Below, in pieces: positions 30,001 to 36,837 of a stretch of DNA of 64,000 bases (its first letter is position 1; the number at the start of each line of letters is the position of its first letter). Under the pieces are notes generated by a model that saw nothing but the letters and a program-made list of their open reading frames with translations, was not told the origin of the DNA and did not search any database. Origin of the DNA: Alviniconcha marisindica. Lineage: Eukaryota > Mollusca > Gastropoda > Provannidae. The DNA lies in assembly GCA_018857735.1 (NCBI GenBank), contig JABMCL010001132.1, positions 262,001 to 326,000 of the forward strand. The letters run 5' to 3'. The translations under genes were made by a program, and so were the position numbers.

Positions 30001-32181
30001 GTACTCTTGTATGTGATGTTTCTCCAAACTGGAGCACATAGCCCATTACAAAGAACAAAGCACAGTCAAAACAAGCTTCTGTGAGCAGGCAAGCAGGCAC
30101 ATGCACACACAGGCACATGCACACATGCATGCACACACATGCGCACTCACACACACACACACATGCGCACTCACACACACACACACATGTGCGCATGCAC
30201 ACACACACCACACGCACGCATGCGCATGCGCACACACACATGCACACGCACGCACACACACACACACACACACACTTTGTCAGTCAGCCAATAGGACAGC
30301 TTGAAGAGGTGAGATTTCAAAAAGGATTTAAAAGATGTGAGTGTGATTTTAAAGGTTTGACCCCCCCTGTCTCATCTCACTGACTGTTGGCAGGTGAAAG
30401 TGCTGCGAATGCATCTCTTCACTGTGATACAGCTGGTGCTTCTGTTGGCGCTGCTGGCCATCAAGTCAACCCAAGCAGCGCTCATCTTCCCCTTTGCTCT
30501 CATCCTTCTCATGCCCATCCGTCACCGAATCATCAACAGGATCTTCACTCCCTCCGAGCTTCATGAGGTCAGTCGTTGTGGGGCCAATTGATACACTTAG
30601 CCAACATTTCTGTGGCTGGGTGCTGCGTTGACACTTTTTCTGACAACAGTTCCCTGAAGTGATTATTCATCAAAGTCAGAGATGGCATTTATCAGGAGTC
30701 TTTTTTTGATGGGTGAATTTAAAACAATTAAGTCTTTTAAAAGAAATGTTAAATGCAGAGTGGGGGGGGGGGGGGGCATGCCTCTGTACATTTTGAGTGT
30801 GTGACATGGAAGGTGGGTGAAGGGGCGACATGCCCCTGTACATGCAGAATGTGTGACATGGAACATGGGGTGGGGGGGACATGCCTCTCTGTACATGCAA
30901 TGTGTGACATGGAACATGGGGTGGGGGGGAGGGGACATGCCTCTGTACATGCACTGTGTGTGACATGGGGTGGGGGGACATGCCTCTGTACATGCACTGT
31001 GTGTGACATGGGGTGGGGGGACATGCCTCTGTACATGCACTGTGTGTGACATGGGGGGGGGGACAGACATACCTCTGTGCATGCAGAGTGTGTGACATGG
31101 GGGAGGGGGAGGCAGGCAGAGCGTGTGACATGGAGAATGAGGGTATACCTCTGTGCATGTAGAGTGGGTGACATGGAGAATGGGGGTATGCCTTCGTGCA
31201 TGCAGAGTGGGTGACATGGAGAATGGGGGTATGCCTTTGTGCATGTAGAGTGGGTGACATGGAGAATGGGGGTATGCCTTTGTGCATGTAGAGTGGGTGA
31301 CATGGAGAATGGGGGTATGCCTTTGTGCATGTAAAGTGGGTGACATGGAGAATGGGGGTATGCCTTTGTGCATGTAAAGTGGGTGACATGGAGAATGGGG
31401 GTATGCCTTTGTGCATGTAAAGTGGGTGACATGGAGAATGGGGGTATGCCTTTGTGCATGTAGAGTGGGTGACATGGAGAATGGGGGTATGCCTTTGTGC
31501 ACGTAGAGTGGGTGACATGGAGAATGGGGGTATGCCTTTGTGCACGTAGAGTGGGTGACATGGAGAATGGGGGTATGCCTTTGTGCATGTAGAGTGGGTG
31601 ACATGGAGAATGGGGGTATGCCTTTGTGCATGTAAAGTGGGTGACATGGAGAATGGGGGTATGCCTTTGTGCATGTAAGTGGGTGACATGGAGAATGGGG
31701 GTATGCCTTTGTGCATGTAGAGTGGGTGACATGGAGAATGGGGGTATGCCTTTGTGCACGTAGAGTGGGTGACATGGAGAATGGGGGTATGCCTTTGTGC
31801 ATGTAGAGTGGGTGACATGGAGAATGGGGGTATGCCTTTGTGCATGTAGAGTGGGTGACACGGAGAATGGGGGTATGCCTTTGTGCATGTAGAGTGGGTG
31901 ACATGAAGGGGTGGTGGGGGGTGGAGGGGGGGCAGGTATGCCTCTGTACATGCAGGATGTATGACATGATGACATGGAAGGTGGGGGGTGGGAGATGAAA
32001 TGACATTGTACATGGTGAGTGGTGTTGGGGGTGGGGGCGGGGGGATGCCTATGTCCCTGCGGAGTGTACAGTATGACACTGTCTCCTCTCTTGTGTGCAG
32101 CTGGACAAGGAGGAGGAAGACTCTGAGCTGGAGGATGAGGATGACCCAGATTTCTACCAGATGGCCCACATGCCCATCTAA
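5931..32181 (+). CDS. SLC4A2-like: SLC4 anion exchanger (AE2/AE3-like), 3' twelve exons, N-terminus outside window
   Basis: This gene encodes a plasma-membrane Cl-/HCO3- exchanger of the SLC4 AE subfamily, used for pH regulation and bicarbonate transport. Exons: 5931-6224, 7077-7263, 15463-15672, 16435-16583, 17165-17359, 23315-23635, 24489-24578, 25733-25899, 26906-27159, 28625-28794, 30394-30567 and 32101-32181. They join without a frame break into 763 codons plus stop. Motifs follow AE proteins in order: MDYHEVGRSISTLMS, TGRPFGGL, RRYPHY, GQPLL, ALEGSFLVRF, EHPL, PNTALLSL, GDFG, KRGW.INP, FMEVQIT, KGSGFH, LFGLPW, KEQR, LRMHLFT, and a Met-Pro-Ile C-terminus. The Glu in FMEVQIT is the AE-type residue (human AE1 E681); sodium-coupled members have Asp. 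The Lys in AIKST matches AE1 K851. Vertebrate AE2/AE3 have several hundred more N-terminal residues, so the 5' exons are missing here. Invertebrate AE genes are usually co-orthologous to SLC4A1-3, so the symbol is approximate. Confidence 0.93.
6184..6660 (+). repeat. tandem copies of the 3' edge of SLC4 exon a, with donor sites
   Basis: The last 39 bases of exon a (GAAGTGGGTCGCTCCATCTC...) plus about 49 bases of intron recur with ends at 6224 (real), 6312, 6400, 6524 and 6660. The first two steps are 88 bp. Copies ending at 6312, 6400 and 6524 keep CAG|GT donors. A partial copy at about 6433 has lost it. Confidence 0.92.
6728..6835 (+). repeat. dispersed repeat shared with 34421-34530
   Basis: AAGATGGTATCTATG, AAAGCCCATATG, TCTCTCAGAA and CATTG.CTTTGA are shared in the same order and spacing with the second site. 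This is an interspersed element of unknown class. Confidence 0.7.
6897..6975. repeat. (CA)n and (ACAAC)n microsatellite
   Basis: CA repeats, then about nine ACAAC units, then CA again, about 100 bases before exon b. Confidence 0.9.
7077..7263 (+). CDS. SLC4 AE exon b: end of cytoplasmic domain
   Basis: Residues 99-160 plus one base. The acceptor is TTTGGCACAG and the donor is AGCAG|GTAACA (phase 1 end). FHDVAYQAESRDELLQAIN, FLDDSIVLPP and a basic stretch (RKRAQIRRRNKQK) match the last helices of the cytoplasmic domain before the membrane linker. Its phase joins exactly to the 15463 exon to give KAALMEKG, comparable to KALLQMVE in AE2. Confidence 0.92.
7290..8215. repeat. minisatellite, unit about 58-65 bp, about 14-15 copies
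   Basis: Core TGTAGGCTTGGAAACCATCA TTATGGTCTGTGTATTGT with variable spacers (GTTTGTTGG). It starts directly after exon b's donor region. No resemblance to the exon was seen. Confidence 0.9.
8216..8562. other. intron with an inverted piece of a dispersed repeat
   Basis: The segment 8310-8370 read on the minus strand (TTTTATTCTGATCTCTTCTC then ACCTGTTGG) resembles 9685-9760 and 27978-28050 on the plus strand, so it is probably an interspersed repeat fragment. Confidence 0.5.
8563..9610. repeat. minisatellite, unit about 62-70 bp, about 16 copies
   Basis: Core GTTAGCTGGGACAGTTGT, ATTGTTGTGGGCATGGAG, CTGCTGTTGACCACTTACTT. Two unit types (GCCACTGCTGCTGTTGGCC versus GAGTCCTGCTGTTGACC) alternate over much of the array, which shows a two-unit higher-order repeat. 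Confidence 0.9.
9611..11650. other. intron sequence, unique-looking with small simple repeats
   Basis: Includes a dispersed repeat piece at 9685-9760, (TA)n at about 9890-9902, an ATAATAATAAT-started retroposon tail at about 10680-10760, (CA)n at about 10850-10887 and a G tract at about 11013-11027. No exon supported. Confidence 0.5.
11655..12835. repeat. 54-bp minisatellite in two blocks separated by a duplicated flank
   Basis: Unit GGGATGGGGAGAAGACTTTC CACCAGCCACATTCACTGTG GAGGGGTTTGAGGT. Seven copies lie at about 11815-12190 and nine at about 12350-12790. The non-repeat segment before block 1 (11655-11830) recurs at 12189-12355 (TTGGAAATACCACCATTC, GCACGGCAGCCGCAGTTAC), so flank plus array was duplicated as a unit of about 530 bp. 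The unit length is a multiple of three, so several frames stay open. Confidence 0.92.
12836..15185. other. intron, no exon seen
   Basis: Mixed sequence with (GT)30 at about 14219-14280, a C/G tract at 14393-14430 and short CA/TG tracts near 13570-13660. No coding similarity. Confidence 0.5.
15186..15395. repeat. tandem duplication, about 103 bp, two copies
   Basis: AGGATCTTGCATTTGTTTAT, TTTGTTTGCTGTA.GTTGTTC and TTTTGTTGTTGTTTAATTTT occur twice in a row, ending about 70 bases before exon c. Confidence 0.85.
15463..15672 (+). CDS. SLC4 AE exon c: membrane linker and TM1
   Basis: Residues 161-230. The acceptor is GTTCCACAG. It carries the AE signature DPLKRTGRPFGGLVNDIKRR and YPHYISDLRDGLN, then TM1 (CLMASIFIFFACISPCIAFGG). 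The donor CTAG|GTCAGC ends in phase 1. The junction codon reads GAT, so the family motif GGLLGEKT becomes GGLLDEKT here. No other nearby GT gives a better frame. Confidence 0.92.
15673..16434. other. intron c-d, no repeat array
   Basis: 760 bases of ordinary AT-rich intron. This is one of the few introns of this gene without a tandem array. Confidence 0.5.
16435..16583 (+). CDS. SLC4 AE exon d: TM2 and TM3 half-helix
   Basis: Residues 231-280. The acceptor is TACTTTCCAG and the donor AAC|GTGAGT is phase 0. EKTQGLMGVTETIV, the TM2 helix, GQPLLLIGPTGPVLVFEQ and SLYN match the AE TM2-TM3 region. The GQPLL and TGPVLVFE segments line the substrate site in SLC4 structures. Confidence 0.92.
16584..16944. 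other. intron d-e, first part
   Basis: AT-rich intron with a G-rich patch at about 16853-16876. Nothing else was seen before the acceptor repeats. Confidence 0.5.
16945..17164 (+). repeat. 36-bp tandem copies of the acceptor and 5' edge of SLC4 exon e
   Basis: Unit GAGTTCTTTTTGCAG|TTCACTCTAAACTACGGTGTG. Potential exon starts lie at 16984, 17021, 17057, 17093, 17129 and 17165 (real). The spacing is 36 except for the first step (37). Each unit has a pyrimidine tract plus CAG. From 17021 onward every acceptor is in frame and stop-free. Confidence 0.93.
17165..17359 (+). CDS. SLC4 AE exon e: TM4-TM5
   Basis: Residues 281-345. The acceptor chosen is the last of a run of near-identical ones (TTTTTGCAG before 17165) because only the copy starting here continues into the conserved CWIG...ALEGSFLVRFVTRFAEEIFA...FIYE sequence. 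The donor is CAT|GTGAGT, phase 0. Upstream acceptors at 17021, 17057, 17093 and 17129 would add 12, 24, 36 or 48 residues in frame (unit FTLNYGVEFFLQ). Confidence 0.92.
17455..22330. repeat. 42-bp minisatellite, about 115 copies
   Basis: Unit TGTTACTTTTGGAGAATGTG CACAGACTTGACAGAGAGGG GG. Variants: GAATG versus GCAAG in the middle, TTACTTTT versus TTATTTTT, one-base-shorter GAAGTGC units (about 18654, 21298, 21888, 21929, 22138), and a TTTTTTGGGGCAAG variant at about 18054 and again at about 21498. About 35 consecutive copies at about 19683-21160 look identical. Period 42 keeps several frames on both strands open, giving spurious ORFs of up to 956-958 codons. It sits in the intron after exon e and is not coding. 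Confidence 0.97.
22331..22639. other. short spacer between two arrays
   Basis: Intron sequence between the 42-bp minisatellite and the exon f acceptor repeats. Nothing recognised. Confidence 0.5.
22640..23314 (+). repeat. tandem copies, about 94-103 bp, of intron plus the 5' edge of SLC4 exon f
   Basis: About seven copies of CTTGCTTCAGAAGAGCACAG, CTCCCCA.AAG.ACATTC and CTCCTGCAACTG. The closest two before the exon read CCACACAGACATTCAAAGAG, matching the real CTCCACAG|ACATTCAAAGAA start at 23315. So the acceptor and the first exon codons are repeated. Confidence 0.88.
23315..23635 (+). CDS. SLC4 AE exon f: glycosylated extracellular loop and TM6
   Basis: Residues 346-452. The acceptor is CTCTCCACAG and the donor AGT|GTGAGT is phase 0. 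It begins TFKEHPLV (AE2: IFQEHPL). The long extracellular loop then has six N-glycosylation sequons: NDT, NVT, NIS, NNS, NSS and NNS. QPNTALLSLILTIGTFLIAY and FLRIFRNSRFL follow, as TM6. The loop is the least conserved part of AE proteins and is Tyr/Asn/Ser-rich here. Tandem copies of this exon's 5' edge lie just upstream. Confidence 0.92.
23640..24488. other. intron f-g with GT and GA tracts
   Basis: (GT)n at about 23657-23800 and 23999-24058, followed by GAGAGA/GTGTGT at about 24060-24100. The rest is AT-rich intron. Confidence 0.6.
24489..24578 (+). CDS. SLC4 AE exon g: TM7
   Basis: Residues 453-482, exactly 30 codons, phase 0 on both sides. The acceptor is GGTCAACAG and the donor CCCAG|GTGAGT. 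VRRALGDFGVLIAILAMS, LLDFAMKDTYTQ equals RRVIGDFGVPIAI...DTYTQ in AE2. Decayed copies of this small exon follow in the intron. Confidence 0.92.
24598..24960 (+). pseudogene. four decayed tandem copies of SLC4 exon g
   Basis: Copies at about 24598-24686, 24703-24776, 24789-24868 and 24884-24958 keep CTGATCGCCA.., GGCCATGTCCTTGCTAGACT and CATGAAGGACACTTACAC in order. The first three still end at GTGAGT-like donors (GAG|GTGAGT, CAT|GTGAGT, AAAG|GTGAGA). Indels break the frame (the third reads CACTTAAAG). A fifth scrap lies at 25424-25455 (CATGAAGCACACTTACAG). Confidence 0.85.
24961..25732. other. intron g-h, remainder
   Basis: AT/GC-mixed intron. Apart from the exon g scrap at 25424-25455 nothing was recognised. 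Confidence 0.5.
25733..25899 (+). CDS. SLC4 AE exon h: TM8 with AE-type glutamate
   Basis: Residues 483-537 plus two bases. The acceptor is ATCCTTGTGCAG and the donor GA|GTAAGT. KLNVQ, SKRGWFINPMG, PVWVIFASIIPAFLIFILLF and MEVQIT are conserved. The Glu of MEVQIT aligns with human AE1 E681, which marks electroneutral anion exchange rather than sodium-bicarbonate cotransport (Asp there). Confidence 0.92.
25900..26427. other. intron h-i, first part
   Basis: Ordinary intron sequence ending in a GAGAGAG patch at about 26414-26427. Confidence 0.5.
26428..26863. mobile_element. hairpin element split by a retroposon insertion
   Basis: Outer arms 26428-26447 and 26844-26863 are exact inverted copies (GCAATGTCCACTTTTAGCCC), and similarity continues inward for about 10 bases. 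Within the loop, TCCTCAGATAAT occurs directly repeated at 26461-26472 and 26813-26824, a 12-bp target-site duplication around an insert at 26473-26812. Read on the minus strand, the insert ends GCACTATATAAGAG(TTATTATT), the same style of 3' end as the SINE/LINE tails elsewhere. It contains CA/GT tracts. Confidence 0.8.
26906..27159 (+). CDS. SLC4 AE exon i: TM9-TM10
   Basis: Residues 538-622. The acceptor is GTTTTGACCAG and the donor ATTG|GTATGT. The split codon GAA joins QIT to MILNKKERKLQKGSGFH. FVCALFGLPWMCAATVRTM, HAPGEKP and GVKEQRITNF match AE proteins. The acceptor lies only 42 bases after an interrupted hairpin (26428-26863). Confidence 0.92.
27160..28624. other. intron i-j
   Basis: Contains a motif (TTTTAATGCCCAGTCAACCG, about 27240) related to 544-575 and 50146-50170, a dispersed repeat piece at 27978-28050 shared with 9685-9760, and G and C tracts at about 28352-28370 and 28472-28490. 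No exon seen. Confidence 0.5.
28625..28794 (+). CDS. SLC4 AE exon j: TM11-TM12
   Basis: Residues 623-679. The acceptor is GGTTTGCAG and the donor CGG|GTCAGT is phase 0. GLSLTLGPVLRAIP, MSLFGVFLYLGVSSMSGVQ, FERIKLLLMPVKYHP and YVRR equal the AE2 segment with IPLAVLFGIFLYMGV and LLLMPPKHHP. Confidence 0.92.
28795..29576. other. intron j-k, first part
   Basis: T/G-rich intron with a 24-base G tract at about 29323-29346 and a shorter one at about 29128. Confidence 0.5.
29577..29732 (+). repeat. 24-bp tandem repeat, six copies
   Basis: Unit CAAGTTTTGGCCAAGATGGC AAAG. In one frame it reads VLAKMAKQ repeated. It lies inside the j-k intron and the frame stops just after it, so it is taken as non-coding. 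Confidence 0.85.
29975..30365 (-). mobile_element. 5'-truncated LINE 3' end
   Basis: On the minus strand the part near 30295-30360 translates as TLTSFKSFLKSHLFKLSYW, the typical extreme C-terminus of non-LTR retrotransposon reverse transcriptases. A GT-rich stretch follows (30105-30275), then a 3' UTR (CAGAAGCTTGTTTTGACTGT) and a TATTACTACTACTATTATTA tail. The same order occurs at 44070-44595. Confidence 0.7.
30394..30567 (+). CDS. SLC4 AE exon k: TM13-TM14
   Basis: Residues 680-737. The acceptor is TGTTGGCAG and the donor GAG|GTCAGT is phase 0. VKVLRMHLFTVIQLVLL, AIKSTQAALIFPFALILLMP and FTPSELHE are the last membrane spans. The Lys in AIKST is at the position of AE1 K851, a stilbene- and phosphopyridoxal-reactive lysine (family knowledge). 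Confidence 0.92.
30770..31960. repeat. 43-bp minisatellite, about 25 copies
   Basis: Main unit GTAGAGTGGGTGACATGGAG AATGGGGGTATGCCTTTGTG CAT at about 31135-31905, with longer, more diverged G-rich units at 30770-31130. The unit is 43 bp, yet no stop occurs in any minus-strand frame, so overlapping ORFs of 447-564 codons appear. They are artefacts of the repeat. The array ends about 140 bases before the last exon. Confidence 0.93.
32101..32181 (+). CDS. SLC4 AE exon l: acidic C-terminal tail and stop
   Basis: Residues 738-763 plus TAA. The acceptor is CTTGTGTGCAG. The tail is highly acidic (LDKEEEDSELEDEDDPDF) and ends YQMAHMPI, similar in layout to the AE tails ending DEYNEMPMPV. AE1 has a carbonic anhydrase-binding LDADD at the same place. 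LDKEEED could play that part, which is inference. Confidence 0.92.
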   Translation: MDKEEEDSELEDEDDPDFYQMAHMPI

Positions 32182-34250
32182 CTCCGCCATCCACCATCTG
32201 CAGTGTACCGCATGGCTTCCTTGGCCGTCGACATCCACCTCCAGGGACGTGTCGCCTTTTGACCGGACGGTTTGTGCCCGTCAACCTCCACCAACTGAAA
32301 CAAACCAGATTGCTTGGAGATGGCTCACGTGGCCATTTCACTTCAGCATCCTGGGACATACCGGACTGCCACCAGGTGGCTTCCACGCCCATCGGACTCG
32401 AACCTTCTTGAACGTAGGTGAAATACCCACCTTGGGTTGACAATGCCCATCATGTGCCATCAGCTGGGGATGTGTGACAGCAGAGGTGAATTACACAGTG
32501 CCTTTTTGACAACTCCAGCGCTGCACAGCAGCTGCTAGCTTTCTTCAGCCACCCTTCAGACCCTTCTGTAGAAATGGTGCGTGGCGTTAAGAGCCCATCC
32601 GAGGCAGGTCTTCCGTCTTGATCGGTTGCGCTTGTTACACTGGAAACTTGCGCGTGTTTTTGCCACGCCACAGTGAGGGTGAGCTCTCAGATTGTTTATG
32701 GGAGTACCATTGTGCGGGCTGTCAGTGCATTTTATCAGCATAATTTGAGTCGCCGTCTAACTGTGTCGTGAAGTTCTGCTATCCAAAAATCCATGGGGAA
32801 ATTTATCTTGTGGTTCTGCTGCTGAGTAAGTTATGTCTCAGCGCATCAGCTGCTTGTGCATGGCCCCCTGTGCTGTAAAAAAAAAAGCTTTGTGGCAAAC
32901 CAGCTTGTCATCGGTTGGAATCGCGCATCAGGGTAGCTGAGGTCCAGGTTGGCTTCAGCTGTGTGGAATCTCAAAGCTGGGATGGTCTGAGTAGCTGTCT
33001 GTTCATGTCAGTGTTATCAATTTTATCAGTGCTGACTGACTTGTTCAGAACAACGACACCCTCTGCCGCCCCCTCCTCCCCTCGCTTTTTTTCTTCTGTG
33101 CTTGACCATTGTCCTCTTTGCATCAGTCCAGCACATCCTGTCCCAGGTGAGAGCATTTAGCCACCCCACAGTGGGTTGTTACACGCAGGTGCAGAACGAC
33201 ATTAGGTTGGTAGGAAAGCCAGTGTGCTACTCTAGGGTAATATATATATAAAAAAGTTTCTGTTGTGTGGTTGTGTGTTTTTTTTAGATAGAAAACATGA
33301 ATGTCAGGTAGTTTGCAAGGTTTCAAAATTGCGTTGTTTTCTGTTATTACCTGTTCTGACTCTTGCTGGTCTGACAGGCAGTCAAACACAGCGACTATTG
33401 CAGAAGCTTGTACTGCAAAAATGGCATGGAGAATCTTTACGTTGCAGACTTCCAAGTTCTGAAAACAAAAAAAGACAGTTTCCGGTCAGGTTATGAGTTC
33501 TGACAAGCCTCGTCGTGACGGAAACTGAAACTGCAAAGGAGTCGTGATATGACAGACCTATGTAACAATGACGTTACATGCCCCTACCCTCCCACCCCAC
33601 CCTCCGCCACCCACCATTATTCCTGTGCCTCTGTTTAAACCTTTAAACTGTCTTCCATTAGTTTCAGTATACAACTGCAAATACTATACTTTGTTCTCTC
33701 TTCAGAATTTATTGCATAGCACTAGCAGCCTCTACGAGGGGTTTGTCAATAGTCACAGTTTCAATGCTAAGCTGCTGACTCACTATATACTGAGCAAAGT
33801 CTGTCGTTTTTCTCTCTCTTTTTTTTTTCTTCTCTTTTTTTTTCTTTTTTCTTTTTTCTTTTTTACTTGTCAGTCATTTTGTTTGATGTGTGCTGCAGTG
33901 ATCTGCACTTACTTTTGATATTCTCTTCCTAAAGTTTTTTTGTTTAAATCATTGAAAACAGTTTTAGACAGAGCCTTAACTATCACAGTATCAGAGATGA
34001 AACCAGGTATGAAAATGACATTGAATAGTAACTGGAATGGAATAACAGAAATTTATATTTTAAGCATCCCTTCATTTGCCTTGTGGCTGTGTTGGCTACT
34101 TGGGACGTGTGAAAAAGAAAGGCATCCAAATAATGATTCCACTTTCCCTTGCTTTCTGCGCAAGCGTCTTTAGTTTGTGAAGTGTAGTTGACGTGTTGAT
34201 TTAGAACAGAGCAGTAAATTATGAATATTTCAAGCATCATCTCAGGAGCT
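32182..34250 (+). other. 3' UTR/flank of the SLC4 gene, first part
   Basis: Non-coding. The first 220 bases after the stop contain degenerate repeats of the stop-codon region (see findings). The rest is mixed AT-rich sequence with T-rich tracts near 33810-33870. No AATAAA with a convincing context was seen immediately downstream, so the UTR is probably long. Confidence 0.5.
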
Positions 34251-34530
34251 TTGTGATAGTCGAGGTGGACGTCCTTGGCTCCCTGTCCCTAATAGTCCAT
34301 ACAGTCACTGTAGATGTAAAGCAACACTGAAGAAGAAATGTCTCTTGGTGTGAGCCCTGAGCTCTCTGCGCAGGGCACTTAGAACTCTTCTGTAGTTCAG
34401 TTCAGTTCAGTTCAGTTCAAGATGGTATCTATGCGTTCAGAAAAGCCCATATGTGCTCGACCCTGTCTCTCAGAAGTTTCCCCAACATTGCCTTTGATAG
34501 GCAATCAACAGTTCCAATGTTCGTCTGATT
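34251..34530 (+). repeat. two dispersed repeat fragments
   Basis: 34255-34345 resembles the retroposon family at 53149-53327 (AGTCGAGGTGG.CGTCC, GTCCCTAATA, GATGTAAAGCAACACT). After a short (AGTTC)n run at 34396-34420, 34421-34530 matches 6728-6835. Confidence 0.65.
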
Positions 34531-36837
34531 GACGATGGCCCTCTCTTGTCCTTTCAAGGACTCCTTGCTGTAGTGCTGGTGCATACTACTACTTTATATA
34601 TGCAAACTACTTCCCGACTGTTTATGCTTACTGTACATAAGTGCTTATTTTTCTGTAATTGTAATATATTAATGAGGGTATCGAAAGTGCATGCAAATGG
34701 ACTTTTACGAGGAGAAAAAGTGTGAGCCCTTTTGAAACAGAGTTCTACTTCATGTTACATAGTTAAGAGATGGTCCTCTTCTAGCTTCTGTACAGACATC
34801 CTTCGCCTTTTCTTTGTTCTTTTTTTAATATTTTTTCTTTCTTATTTTTAGAGAACTACATCAAGTGCTCTTTGCTAAACTTTACAGCATTCTTTCCATA
34901 TTTTTTTTATTTTTTTATGGATCATTTTTATGTTGCTGTGAGGAACTTTATACTAGTGTTATGACCTTGTTTACTTTCACCTTCAGTACTGTTTGAAGTA
35001 CCTGTATAAATGTATATAATGTACAGTACATGTTTCTCTACGCAGTCCATTTCTATGATAAGAGTGCTGTGAATGAATGCTTACAAATCTTTTGTGTTGC
35101 TTTTTTTGCTTTTTTTCTGTCTCTCATTCTGATATCTCAGAATTCAGATGATCTTTTATCACTGTGCATGTGTACATGTGTGCATTTGCACAGGGTTACC
35201 ATTTGACATGTTCTGCAGCATAACTTTTACACATCAATAGTCATTCCTGATGAACTCTGTTTGTAACAGTTTTGCACTGATGTAACTTGTACTGTCTCAT
35301 TCACATTGATACTTGTGTGTGACTGTATGTGTGTGTGTGTTGTGTGTGTGTGTGTGCGTGTGTGCATGCATACTTGTACAGATGCATTGTTACACACTGT
35401 AAACAAACAGGACCCTTGCTGTAGTAAGAGATATTCATCATGGAACAGGGACTGCGCACGTCTGGAACATTAAGCGCTCTCTTACACAGCCGCTGAAACC
35501 AATTCCACATGACCCTAATGCCACTGTCAGTCAGCCATAATTACTTTTTGAAAATAGTCTGTCAGTGTTTTGTGTTGTCTGGGAGCCGCTGTCCTGTGTT
35601 GGCTGAGCTACAAGAGTGATCGAAGAGGAAAGCTATCAACGATTGTACATTTTGTGTGTTGTGAGTGTTTGACATTTCAAAGCTTTAAGCATCAGAGTGA
35701 CAAACAGCGAAAAATGGCAGACTCAAAGACTTTCTTGTGTGACTGTGCACTTTTGTACAAAAATGTGTGCACTTGTGTACAAAAATTTGCTACTGAGCAA
35801 AAACACATGTTTAATTTCCAATTTGTGCTATCAGTGATGGTGAAGATGCTGTGAGGTGCTTTGGGGATGTGTGGAAGAGTATCCTTATATGATTAGACTG
35901 GGCTCATTTGCAACCCCACTGAAATTGGGGACATGACAGAAAAAGCCATGATTTTGTGCATCATGCAAACACTTACAGACGGATCCACTGTGTGTCAAGA
36001 GACCTCGTTTTGAGCAGAAACCAAGCTGTGCAATCCAGACTTAGCTAGACTTTGAGAGGTTCAGTTTGGACCAGAGATTTAACTGTGTATCAGACTGCAT
36101 GTGTGAGGAGAAGTTTGGTTTTTGATGAGAGACTTTGCTGTGCATTGAGATGGTGAGTTTTGTACCAGGCAGAAATGGCTGCTCTTCAAAAGTTTCAGTT
36201 TTGTCTGGAGTTGTGTCTGTGACTGGGCATTGATTTTTTGGAGAGTCAGCTGTGCTTTGAGAGATTGAGTTTGATCAGAAGCTTCACTGTGCCCATAGAG
36301 CGTTAGAGGTGACCAAGCTAAATGAGAGCTGATGGGAGGAAGTTGTAAACTGTGCAGGAGTTGATGAAAAGGAGCAGATGATGATGATGTATCCTGAGCT
36401 AGCTGCTTGGAAGGAACTTTAGTCTCAGGAAGTCTCCCAACTCCTGATGCTTTCCCAGGGACTTCTGGCGTCACTATCATCATCTGTACCATCATCTTTA
36501 TCATCAGCAGTGTAATCTTGATTATCAGTACCATAGTTGGAAAATTTGAACATGGTTTTCTTCTGACTTGCCTGGTCCTTGTCACTTTAGCTTTGAGGCC
36601 ATAATTATGAGTGATTGGTTGTTTTTTCTGTTTGAACACACAAAATGATAAAATGATGTGTAGGGCTTTTTATGTAGCAATATTGTTAGGTGTTTTAGTG
36701 AAAGAGCATTTCATTTCTAGTTGGTGCTACCTTTAAGTTTAAACAAAATTGGGGGTGGGGGGGGGGGGGGGGGTTGCTCACATACAAAAATATTGCAATA
36801 AGGTTGCACAGTAACATTATATCAAAAAAAGACCAAA
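34531..36837. other. AT-rich 3' flank, no gene supported
   Basis: T-rich, with (GT)n at about 35325-35364, weakly repeated GACTTTGCTGTGCATTGAGA-like segments at about 36000-36300 and a G tract at about 36755-36774. A 186-codon minus-strand ORF at 36079-36639 is Ser/Gln/Leu-rich and unconvincing. Confidence 0.5.

Noticed and set aside
30663..32443. 447-564 codon minus-strand ORFs (His/Pro/Cys-rich)
   Set aside because: They come from the 43-bp minisatellite and run antisense across the last SLC4 exon. No domain and no codon bias.
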